A stretch of DNA of 7,659 bases from an uncultured Lachnospiraceae bacterium. Lineage in GTDB: Bacteria > Bacillota_A > Clostridia > Lachnospirales > Lachnospiraceae. The notes beneath the pieces were generated by a model. The model was not told where the DNA came from. It searched no databases and saw nothing but the letters and a program-made list of their open reading frames with translations. The translations under genes and the position numbers were made by a program. Shown here in pieces: positions 1 through 6,713 of the stretch (the stretch's first letter is position 1; the number at the start of each line of letters is the position of its first letter). The stretch lies in contig CAJUGZ010000215.1 of the NCBI GenBank assembly GCA_910585855.1, positions 1 through 7,659 on the forward strand, in the 5' to 3' direction.

Positions 1-1
1 T

Positions 2-17
2 CCTGCTTCTATGCAGG
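2..17. other. Hairpin just beyond the 3' end of element A
   Basis: CCTGC and GCAGG form a 5-bp stem with a 6-nt loop beside the T-run of copy A. A longer hairpin sits at the same place after copy B (6926-6953), so the hairpin belongs to the element's downstream boundary. The left part is cut off by the window edge, so its full length is unknown. Confidence 0.4.
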
Positions 18-22
18 GTGTG

Positions 23-242
23 AAAAAAAAGGGGCGTGTTTAGCCCGGATAATAGAGAAACGGCTATCTTATGGCTGGTAAAATTCTTCCTTATACCCGT
101 TTCGTTTTGGCTGAAATGAGGGCGAATTGCGCCCCGGTCTGTCTGGTTGGGTGAATGGAAAGGCAGAAGTCTTAGAACTTCTTGCTTTTTGGAAACGTGG
201 AACAGCAGGCTGCCCACCGTTTTCCAATCTGGCGTCCCCTAT
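23..242 (-). ncRNA. Structured RNA element, copy A (divergent from comEA)
   Basis: Read on the minus strand (242 to 23), this segment aligns over its whole length with plus-strand 6710-6925. Two blocks are exactly identical: 24 nt at 143-120 (matching 6812-6835) and 22 nt at 45-24 (matching 6904-6925). Between them the sequences differ but pairing is kept. Copy A has AGCC (76-73) with GGCT (45-42) where B has GGCC/GGCT. Inside it, A can pair GATAG with CTAT where B pairs TGTA with TACA. GGTA (97-94) pairs with TACC (80-77) in both. The 3' end is CGCCCC (36-31) followed by eight T (30-23), and CGCCCC can pair with GGGGCG at 135-130. A promoter at 275-308 fits a start near 270. No ORF is shared by the copies. 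I infer a structured non-coding RNA of about 220-245 nt; family unassigned, raiA-motif RNA is one possibility. Confidence 0.6.
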
Positions 243-274
243 CCAAAAGACTTATTGAAGTTAAGTGTAAATAC

Positions 275-308
275 CTATTGTATTTCCTTAATTAATTCGG
301 TACAATAG
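275..308. promoter_or_regulatory. Symmetric divergent promoter for the comEA operon and element A
   Basis: CTATTGTA (275-282) and TACAATAG (301-308) are a perfect 8-bp inverted repeat around the palindrome TTAATTAA (288-295). On the plus strand, TTGTAT (278-283), a 17-bp spacer and TACAAT (301-306) resemble a sigma-A promoter, predicting a start near 313 for comEA. On the minus strand, TTGTAC (305-300), a 17-bp spacer and TACAAT (282-277) predict a start near 270 for element A. Each outer box thus doubles as -10 for one direction and -35 for the other, so the two promoters occupy the same DNA and should exclude each other. The -10 boxes match consensus at 5 of 6 positions, the -35 boxes only moderately. 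Confidence 0.6.
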
Positions 309-312
309 AAGT

Positions 313-391
313 TGCTGGGATGTTATCCCGTGCATAGAGGGGAACTCTCTTCTTTTTTAGAATGTTTTGAAATAAGGAAAGGATGAGAGTT
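313..391 (+). promoter_or_regulatory. comEA leader with two small hairpins and ribosome binding site
   Basis: The predicted 5' leader contains GGGAT-GTT-ATCCC (317-329) and a short AGAG/CTCT stem (336-348) followed by a pyrimidine run ending in six T (353-358). The second is terminator-like but has only about four pairs, so attenuation is a weak suggestion. The purine-rich AGGAAAGG (375-382) is the Shine-Dalgarno sequence. It touches the ATG at 383 but lies 9 nt before the in-frame ATG at 392, which favours 392 as the start. Confidence 0.4.
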
Positions 392-1084
392 ATGCAGGAA
401 AAAAAGGATTTATTTGATAAGACAACAAAACAAGGGAGATTTCATCGAAGTCTTTTTAAGATGGGCATACTTCTGGCTGGTATGCTTGTGGCGGGCTGGT
501 GTTATCTTCAGACGCAGAAAGAACAGGAGTTTGAACAGGGGACAGAAGAACTGATTTTGCAGGAGGAAACGGATTTTTATAGTGAAGAGCAGGATTCAGA
601 ATGGCAGATGCAAGAGAAAGAGAGTATAAAAGAGCAGGAAACAAAGGCTGTGTTTTTTGTACATGTGTGCGGACAGGTAAAGAATCCGGGAGTATATCAG
701 TTAGAAGAGGATGCACGAATTTATGATGCAGTACAACTGGCAGGAGGAATGACAGAAGAGGCTTGTGAAGAGGCGGTAAATCTTGCAAAAAAGGTGACAG
801 ATGGGGAACAGATTTGGATTCCTGACAGAGCAGAAGCAGAAAAAATGGTATCTGAAAATGGAAGTTTAAAAGAGAAGCAGACAGAAAGCGGATTAGTGGA
901 TTTAAATTATGCGACAAAAGAACAGTTAATGACATTGACAGGAATTGGAGAGGCAAGAGCAAAGGATATTCTTGCTTATCGAGAGGAGCATGGGGGATTT
1001 CAGACAATAGAGGATATTATGAAAGTTCCCGGTATCAAAGATGCTGCGTTTGCTAAGATAAAGGATGAAATTGTAGTTCGATAA
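392..1084 (+). CDS. comEA: ComEA-type competence DNA-binding protein (SLBB + helix-hairpin-helix)
   Basis: Membrane-anchored receptor that binds double-stranded DNA outside the membrane and hands it to the ComEC channel. From the ATG at 392 (230 aa): a short basic cytoplasmic N-terminus; one membrane segment at about 24-39; a charged, Glu/Gln-rich linker to about 85; an SLBB domain at about 86-144 (VHVCGQVKNPGVYQL, then the LAGG turn and a final IWIP); and a C-terminal helix-hairpin-helix domain at about 167-230. That domain has the VDLNYATKEQL entry, the hairpins LTGIGEARAKDI and VPGIKDAAFAKI, and the GGF between them. This is the usual ComEA architecture and length. An ATG at 383 is in frame but its Shine-Dalgarno spacing is zero. 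It is the first gene of the operon, behind the divergent promoter at 275-308; comEC is the last gene. Confidence 0.93.
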   Translation: MQEKKDLFDKTTKQGRFHRSLFKMGILLAGMLVAGWCYLQTQKEQEFEQGTEELILQEETDFYSEEQDSEWQMQEKESIKEQETKAVFFVHVCGQVKNPGVYQLEEDARIYDAVQLAGGMTEEACEEAVNLAKKVTDGEQIWIPDRAEAEKMVSENGSLKEKQTESGLVDLNYATKEQLMTLTGIGEARAKDILAYREEHGGFQTIEDIMKVPGIKDAAFAKIKDEIVVR

Positions 1085-1090
1085 GTTGGA

Positions 1091-1157
1091 TTGATTCGAA
1101 AGAGGACTGCTGTGTAAAATAGAGAATAGATAGAATAAAAATGGAAAATAGATAGAA
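1091..1157 (+). promoter_or_regulatory. Candidate internal promoter and 11-bp direct-repeat operator
   Basis: The comEA-regulator gap holds TTGATT (1091-1096), an 18-bp spacer and TAAAAT (1115-1120), a plausible sigma-A promoter with a start near 1127. Over and after it, AATAGATAGAA occurs exactly at 1125-1135 and 1147-1157, i.e. 22 bp apart. The in-phase unit between them (1136-1146) matches at 7 of 11 positions and the one before (1114-1124) at 6 of 11. OmpR/PhoB-family regulators commonly bind 11-bp direct repeats, and such a regulator is encoded immediately downstream. Overlap with the -10 and start would suit autorepression. The stretch is A/G-rich, so chance similarity is possible. Confidence 0.4.
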
Positions 1158-1172
1158 GTGAGGTTGGTAAAC

Positions 1173-1856
1173 ATGGCAAAAAGAGTATTGGTAGTAGACG
1201 ATGAAAAATTGATTGTAAAGGGAATTCGTTTTAGCTTAGAACAGGACGGAATGGAAGTAGACTGTGCTTTTGACGGAGCAGAAGCATTGGAATATGCAAA
1301 GAAGAAAGAATATGATATTGTACTGTTGGATGTGATGCTTCCAGAGATAGACGGATTTCAGGTGTGTCAGCAGATTCGTGAATTTTCCAATATGCCGATT
1401 GTAATGCTTACCGCAAAATCTGACGATATGGATAAGATTCTTGGGCTGGAATATGGGGCAGATGATTATATTGCAAAACCATTTAATATTCTTGAGGTAA
1501 AGGCACGGATTAAGGCAATTATGCGCCGCAGCAGCAAGTCAGAAACGAAAAAGGAAAAGGATCGCTATTTGAACTATGGGGACTTAAAGTTAGATACAGA
1601 GGGACGGCGGCTTTATATTCGGGAAAAAGAAGTTAATTTGACAGCAAAAGAGTTTGATCTGTTGGAACTTTTGGTTTTAAATCCGAATAAGGTCTATAAA
1701 CGTGATGAATTATTGGAATTGGTATGGGGGAAAGAATATCCGGGGGATGCCAGAACAGTGGATGTCCATGTAAGGCGGCTTCGAGAGAAGATTGAACCAA
1801 ATCCAAGCGAGCCGATTTATGTCCATACGAAATGGGGTGTAGGATATTATTTCTAA
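1173..1856 (+). CDS. OmpR/PhoB-family response regulator
   Basis: Cytoplasmic DNA-binding response regulator of 227 aa, paired with the kinase encoded next. The receiver domain (about 1-120) has the acidic pair D9/D10 in VLVVDDE, the phosphoacceptor D53 in VLLDVMLPEIDG, the switch threonine T80 in MLTAKSDD, and K102 in IAKPF. A winged-helix effector domain (about 128-227) contains LTAKEFDLLELL, DELLELVWG, the recognition region RTVDVHVRRLREKIE and the terminal wing GVGYYF. ATG 1173 is chosen because GAGG (1160-1163) lies 9 nt upstream; the in-frame GTG at 1158 overlaps that site. The whole receiver and effector signature is intact. Its targets are unknown; lying within a com operon suggests, but does not prove, competence or envelope control. 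Confidence 0.93.
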   Translation: MAKRVLVVDDEKLIVKGIRFSLEQDGMEVDCAFDGAEALEYAKKKEYDIVLLDVMLPEIDGFQVCQQIREFSNMPIVMLTAKSDDMDKILGLEYGADDYIAKPFNILEVKARIKAIMRRSSKSETKKEKDRYLNYGDLKLDTEGRRLYIREKEVNLTAKEFDLLELLVLNPNKVYKRDELLELVWGKEYPGDARTVDVHVRRLREKIEPNPSEPIYVHTKWGVGYYF

Positions 1857-1887
1857 GATAATCAATAAAGTATGGAAAAGAAAAAGC

Positions 1888-3279
1888 ATGAGGGTCTGTT
1901 TGATTTTATTTTTTATTATTTTTGGAATGACGCCGCTTTTGTTTTTTCGTTTTTCCTATTTTTCAAGTTATGAAGCAGAAATGGTAGCTTCTAGAATGAG
2001 TGAACTGCAAAATCAGTGCAATATTCTTTCCCGGCAGCTTACTAATGGAAATTATATGTTAGATCAGTTTAGTGATACTATGAATAATGCGATTGTTACA
2101 CTGGCAAATTATTATAATGGCCGGATTGTAGTAGTGGATAGTAATTTAAAGATTATTAAAGATACATATGGGCTTTTAGAGCGAAAGACATTGCTTTCTG
2201 ATGCTGTGATTATGGGACTTTCTGGTTCAAATAAAGCTTATTATGATAAGAGAAACGAATATATTGAGATTACATTTCCTATTACAGATGTGGTGACAAA
2301 AGAAGTGCTTGGTGTGATGGTAGCTTCTGTTACAACAGAAGATATTCGGGAACAGCATAGAGAATTATTAGAAAAGGCAGATGTTGTGCTTTTGGCGATT
2401 GCAGCGGTGATTACATTGGCAGCTTTTTTGATGGCGGATCAGTTTGTAAAACCGGTAAAGCGGATGGTATCGGCATTTGCTCGGATGGCACAGGGTCATA
2501 TGGATGAAAAGCTGCAGATTGGCGGTTTTACCGAAATTGAACGTGTGGGGGAGGCAGCGGGAAAGATGCTTGCCCGGTTAAAGGCTTTGGATGAATCACG
2601 GCAGGAGTTTGTATCGAATGTATCGCATGAGTTAAAGACACCGATTACTTCAATGAAAGTGTTAGCAGATTCTTTGCTGTCACAAGAGGACGTGCCAAAT
2701 GAACTGTATAAAGAGTTTATGGTAGATATTGCAGCAGAGATTGATCGGGAAAATAAGATTATTACGGATTTGCTGTCTTTAATGAAATTAGATAAAAATG
2801 CAACCGGTTTAAATATTACAAGTATCGATATGAATGAGATGCTAGAGTTGATTTTAAAGCGGCTGCGTCCGATTGCTGCAATTAGAAATATTGAGTTAGT
2901 ATTAGAAAGTTTTCGTCCGGTGACAGCGGAGATTGACGAAGTAAAACTGACACTGGCAATCAGCAATTTGATAGAAAATGCAATTAAGTATAATTATGAT
3001 GATGGATGGGTAAAAGTTTCGTTAAATGCCGATCATAAGTACTTTTATGTTAAGGTAATTGATTCGGGGGTTGGTATTCCAGAGGATGTACAGGATATGG
3101 TATTTGAACGGTTCTACCGGGTAGATAAGGCACGATCTCGGGAAACGGGCGGAACGGGGCTTGGGCTTTCTATTACAAAGCGAATTGTATTGATGCATAA
3201 TGGGGCGATTCGTTTGTATAGCAGAGAAAAAGAGGGTACTACATTTACCGTAAGGATTCCTCTGCGTCATATCGGATAG
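1888..3279 (+). CDS. Membrane sensor histidine kinase (HAMP-HisKA-HATPase_c)
   Basis: Sensor kinase of 463 aa from the ATG at 1888, presumably phosphorylating the adjacent regulator. In order: membrane segment about 3-25; extracellular sensing region about 26-162 that looks like a Cache/PAS-type fold (VVVDSNLKIIKDT, IEITFPI, VLGVMVAS); second membrane segment about 165-183; HAMP about 184-235; HisKA with H247 in SNVSHELKTP; HATPase_c with N box NLIENAIKY (N364), G1 DSGVGIP (391-397), F box FERFYRVD (406-413) and G2 GGTGLGLS (421-428). All catalytic motifs are present. The reading frame is open upstream to 1843 and encodes IISKIINKVWKRKS before M1888, a basic stretch typical of a kinase N-terminus. 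A non-AUG start at ATT 1846 or 1849, overlapping the regulator stop, is therefore possible. The ATG at 1888 has only a weak GGAAAAG (1874-1880) upstream. Confidence 0.93.
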   Translation: MRVCLILFFIIFGMTPLLFFRFSYFSSYEAEMVASRMSELQNQCNILSRQLTNGNYMLDQFSDTMNNAIVTLANYYNGRIVVVDSNLKIIKDTYGLLERKTLLSDAVIMGLSGSNKAYYDKRNEYIEITFPITDVVTKEVLGVMVASVTTEDIREQHRELLEKADVVLLAIAAVITLAAFLMADQFVKPVKRMVSAFARMAQGHMDEKLQIGGFTEIERVGEAAGKMLARLKALDESRQEFVSNVSHELKTPITSMKVLADSLLSQEDVPNELYKEFMVDIAAEIDRENKIITDLLSLMKLDKNATGLNITSIDMNEMLELILKRLRPIAAIRNIELVLESFRPVTAEIDEVKLTLAISNLIENAIKYNYDDGWVKVSLNADHKYFYVKVIDSGVGIPEDVQDMVFERFYRVDKARSRETGGTGLGLSITKRIVLMHNGAIRLYSREKEGTTFTVRIPLRHIG

Positions 3280-3288
3280 GAGGGGAAG

Positions 3289-4323
3289 ATGAAAAAGGTA
3301 GGAAAGGAATATTACAGACAAATCCGGCTATGGCTGGTTTTGTTTGCAATAGCTGTTATCTGTATGGGATGTCAAAAAGAGCCAGATCGGAACACATCCT
3401 CGCAGCAGAGTTATCGGATGTATTATATTCGCAGTCAGTCAAAATTGATAGCAGAGAATTTTTCTACGGAACTGACAGTAACAGAGGATTTGATAGCAGA
3501 ATTTTTGGAGGCTTTGGCACAGGATTCTCCCAACAGTGTAGACAATAAACGGGTGATACCAGAGAGTACACAGATTTTAAAAACCGTCTATGATGCAGAA
3601 AAAAAGCAGCTTTCGCTGTATTTTGATTCTGGCTATATGGAACGAAAAAATAAGATTGCAGAGATTTTGTCTAGAGCGGCGATTGTTCGGACATTGGCAC
3701 AGATTACAGGAGTGGATTATCTAAGTTTTTATATCAATGATCAGCCGCTGATGGATGCATCTGGGAAAATTGTCGGTACAATGAGAGCTTCGGATTTTAT
3801 CGAGGATTTAGGCGGAGATGTCAATGATTATGAAAAAACCGTACTGACTTTATATTTTGCAAACAGCAAAGGGGACAAGCTGATCGAGGAACAAAGGGAG
3901 GTAGTCTATACAACTTCTACTTCCATGGCACGATTAGTAATTGAACAATTAATTGCCGGACCAAAGACAGAGGGGCTGTTTCCGGTACTGCCTTCCGATA
4001 CAAAGATATTAAATATTTCACTTCAGGAAGGGGTTTGTTATGTAAATTTGGACTCTAGTTTTATGACAAGTGCAGTGGCTACGATTGAGCTGCTGCCGAT
4101 TTATGCGATGGTCAATTCCCTTTCAGAATTGACAACTATCAGCAAAGTACAGATTGCAGTTAATGGAGAAACCAGCCGGAAATATCGGGAGGTCGTATCG
4201 TTGGATGTACTATTTGAAAGAAATTTAGACTTGGTAACAACATTAAAAGAAGAACAGGAAAGTGCAGAAGCAGAAAATGCCAGTAGTGGGAATCAAAAAG
4301 AAGAAACGGGGGAAATAAAATAA
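3289..4323 (+). CDS. GerMN-domain lipoprotein
   Basis: Predicted exported lipoprotein of 344 aa. A basic N-terminus and hydrophobic stretch (about 12-27) end at C28 in ICMGC, the likely lipidation site, though the -3 residue is Cys rather than the usual Leu/Val. Two GerMN domains follow. The first, about 60-173, has EFLEALAQ, the strand QLSLYFDS and the segment around YLSFYINDQPL. The second, about 183-305, has VLTLYFAN, LVIEQLIAGP, TKILNISLQEGVCYVNLDSSF and VQIAVNG. A Glu/Ser-rich tail (about 318-344) closes the protein. The tandem arrangement resembles Bacillus GerM, a germination and cell-envelope protein, but whether this copy acts in sporulation, cell-wall binding or sensing is not shown by the sequence. 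The strong AGGAGGGG (3278-3285) overlaps the kinase stop, so translation is probably coupled. The neighbouring kinase has an extracellular domain, so a functional link is plausible. Confidence 0.88.
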   Translation: MKKVGKEYYRQIRLWLVLFAIAVICMGCQKEPDRNTSSQQSYRMYYIRSQSKLIAENFSTELTVTEDLIAEFLEALAQDSPNSVDNKRVIPESTQILKTVYDAEKKQLSLYFDSGYMERKNKIAEILSRAAIVRTLAQITGVDYLSFYINDQPLMDASGKIVGTMRASDFIEDLGGDVNDYEKTVLTLYFANSKGDKLIEEQREVVYTTSTSMARLVIEQLIAGPKTEGLFPVLPSDTKILNISLQEGVCYVNLDSSFMTSAVATIELLPIYAMVNSLSELTTISKVQIAVNGETSRKYREVVSLDVLFERNLDLVTTLKEEQESAEAENASSGNQKEETGEIK

Positions 4324-4331
4324 AAAGACCA

Positions 4332-6713
4332 GTGATATGGATTTTGGCGGCGTTCGTACTTGGAGAGGTATGGCAGACCGAATCAGGTCAGACTGGGATG
4401 GGAATAGGAATTTTTGGAATATTTGTATTGTGTGGGATTTTTTTTACAGAGCGGGTTTCAAAAAGCCAAAACAAAAGAGAACTATGCTTAGAGGTATGTT
4501 GTTTGTTTCTCTTTTTTGGATTTGGATTTTGGCGGATGCAGACCGAAAGTCAGGAGAGCAGAGCAGACTTATTTGCTTTTCAAAAGGAATCCGTTACAGT
4601 AGAAGGAACTCTTTATAAAGTTGAAAAAACGGCGTATTATAATCGATATTATTTAAAGGATATTGTAGTAATTTGTAACAAAGAAAAAGTAAAGTATGCT
4701 GGTGCTGTGCAGGTTTCTGTAAAGGCAGCGGCAGAAGAAAAGAAAACAGAGAATATAAAAGAAGCTCGGCTTCGAATTGGAAATCGAGTTTGTGCAAAAG
4801 GCGTGATTCAAATTCCGGATCGGGCATCTAATCCCGGCGAGTTTGACTGGTATTTCTATTATCGTGCATTGGGAATCCGATATCAGATGAAATCAGAGCA
4901 GATACAGATTTTAGAGGATCGCATAGATTGGATACGGCAGGGATTAAATAGATGGAAAGAGCAGTTAAAGACGGGATACCAAAATATTTGTACAGAGAAA
5001 GATTATGGCATTTTTTGTGCAATTTTATTAGGTGAAAAACAGGAATTAGATCAAGAAGTAAAATCTCTTTATCAAGAAAATGGAATCTCGCATATTTTGG
5101 CAATTTCTGGTTTGCATATTTCTTTGATTGGCATGGGAATTTATCATTTTTTTAGAAAGTGGTTTGGTTTTCTGCCTTCTCAGATTATATCTGGGCTGAT
5201 TATGGCGGCCTATGTCTGTATGACAGGTTCAAGTGTTTCTGCTTTGCGGGCGTATGCTATGTTTCTTTTGCTGCTTACGGCGGCTTCTTTGGGACGGACA
5301 TATGATATTGCGGTAGCGGCAGGCTGGACAGCCCTTTTTCTGTTGATTTATAATCCATATTTGATTTATTATGCCGGATTTTTATTGTCCTTTGGAGCGA
5401 TTGTCGGAATTGGTGTGATTGGAGCGCTGCTAAATGACTATATAGGAAGCACCAATCCATTGCTAAAGGCAATGATTTCTAGTATGAGTGTGATTTGGGC
5501 AACACTTCCGATATCGGTGTATTTCTTTTTTACTTATGCGGTATGGTCGATTGCTTTGAATCTGGTGATTATACCTTGCATGACACTGGTAATGCTGTCC
5601 GGTATTGCAGGAGGATTGCTGGGAATATGGATTCCTGCAGCAGGGATGCTTAGTATTGGGATTGGACATTATATTCTTTGTTTTTATGAAGAAATTTGCA
5701 GACTGGCGGCGTATTTGCCCAAACAGCAGCTTTTAATCGGACGTCCTGCTATATGGCAGACTGGAATTTACTACGGAGTGGTATGTGTGGTCTGTCTATG
5801 GGCAAAACGGCAGCGAGAGAAGAGAAAACAAGAAGAGATGGAATCAAATGGCTGGGGGCTGGTATGGAAAAGGGTATTGTTTTTAGGAAGTATGATGTGT
5901 TTTTTGATACTGATATTGTGTTTTCGAAGAGGCGGCAGGCTGGAAGTGACTTTTTTAGATGTATCGCAAGGGGATGGAATTTTTCTTCGTCTGCCTTCCG
6001 GGGCAGTCTGTTTGATCGACGGAGGGAGTTCAGATATAAAAAAAGTAGGAGAGTATCGAATATTGCCTTTTTTACAGTCGGAGAGGATAGAATGTCTGGA
6101 TTTTGTTTTTATCAGTCATGTAGATCAGGATCATATCAGCGGAGTAAAAGAGATTTTGCAAAGCGATATTTGTCGGATTGATACACTTTGTCTGCCGGAT
6201 ATTGATAATGCAGATTCGGCTTATTTAGGGCTTGTTCAGATGGCGGAGGAAGCGGGAAGCAGGGTAGTTTATCTAAAAAGCGGAGATCGGATTGAAAAGG
6301 ATGAGCTTTTGATTCGCTGTGTACATCCGGTGGGCAGACAGGTGTGGGCGGATCGAAATTCGTACTCTATGGTTTTGTGGCTGCAGTATGGAGAAATCGA
6401 TTTTCTTTTTACCGGAGATATCGGAGAGGAACAGGAAAGAGAGATAAGGAGGCTGCTGCCTCGAAAGATAGAAGTTTTAAAGGTGGCACATCATGGGTCG
6501 CAGTATTCGAGCAGTCGGGATTTTTTGGAATGGGTTTGTCCGAAGTATGCTGTGATTTCTTGCGGGGATGGGAATTCTTATGGGCATCCTCATATAGAGG
6601 CAGTAGAACGGATTTTGGAAAGTGGAACGGAGATTTTAAATACACAGGATGGGGGTGCAATTCGAATTTTTAGTGATGGAAAAAGGTTACAAATAAATCA
6701 GTTTTTAAAATAG
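4332..6713 (+). CDS. comEC: ComEC/Rec2 DNA-uptake channel with metallo-beta-lactamase-fold domain
   Basis: Polytopic membrane protein that carries transforming single-stranded DNA into the cell; 793 aa from GTG 4332, normal for the family. N-terminal membrane segments (to about 70) lead to an extracellular OB-fold/DUF4131 region (about 85-200) with NPGEFDWY at 167-174. The competence membrane domain (about 225-500) carries the family motif ILAISGLHIS at about 255-264 and many hydrophobic helices. After a last membrane segment (about 515-531) comes a metallo-beta-lactamase-fold domain. It has VTFLDVSQGDG from 539, LIDGG, the metal motif HVDQDH (596-601), FTGDI (T694, D696) and AHHGS (H720, H721), so the likely nuclease site looks intact. 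GTG 4332 lacks a well-placed Shine-Dalgarno. The frame continues upstream as IKRPVIW to an ATA at 4320 that overlaps the GerMN stop and has GGGGGA (4308-4313) at good spacing, so the true start may be 4320. The stop codon lies at the 5' boundary of element B. Confidence 0.94.
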   Translation: MIWILAAFVLGEVWQTESGQTGMGIGIFGIFVLCGIFFTERVSKSQNKRELCLEVCCLFLFFGFGFWRMQTESQESRADLFAFQKESVTVEGTLYKVEKTAYYNRYYLKDIVVICNKEKVKYAGAVQVSVKAAAEEKKTENIKEARLRIGNRVCAKGVIQIPDRASNPGEFDWYFYYRALGIRYQMKSEQIQILEDRIDWIRQGLNRWKEQLKTGYQNICTEKDYGIFCAILLGEKQELDQEVKSLYQENGISHILAISGLHISLIGMGIYHFFRKWFGFLPSQIISGLIMAAYVCMTGSSVSALRAYAMFLLLLTAASLGRTYDIAVAAGWTALFLLIYNPYLIYYAGFLLSFGAIVGIGVIGALLNDYIGSTNPLLKAMISSMSVIWATLPISVYFFFTYAVWSIALNLVIIPCMTLVMLSGIAGGLLGIWIPAAGMLSIGIGHYILCFYEEICRLAAYLPKQQLLIGRPAIWQTGIYYGVVCVVCLWAKRQREKRKQEEMESNGWGLVWKRVLFLGSMMCFLILILCFRRGGRLEVTFLDVSQGDGIFLRLPSGAVCLIDGGSSDIKKVGEYRILPFLQSERIECLDFVFISHVDQDHISGVKEILQSDICRIDTLCLPDIDNADSAYLGLVQMAEEAGSRVVYLKSGDRIEKDELLIRCVHPVGRQVWADRNSYSMVLWLQYGEIDFLFTGDIGEEQEREIRRLLPRKIEVLKVAHHGSQYSSSRDFLEWVCPKYAVISCGDGNSYGHPHIEAVERILESGTEILNTQDGGAIRIFSDGKRLQINQFLK

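Noticed and set aside
336..358. Attenuator-like stem plus T-run in the comEA leader
   Set aside because: The stem has only about four pairs and no alternative antiterminator was found; noted within the leader but not proposed as a terminator.
456..1007. Open frame of 183 codons on the minus strand antisense to comEA
   Set aside because: It is a shadow of comEA: low-complexity Leu/Ser/Pro-rich product, no ribosome site, and the plus-strand frame has clear SLBB and helix-hairpin-helix domains.
5696..6181. 161-codon alternative plus frame inside comEC
   Set aside because: Fully inside comEC, whose own frame has intact metallo-beta-lactamase-fold motifs there; the alternative product has no family pattern.
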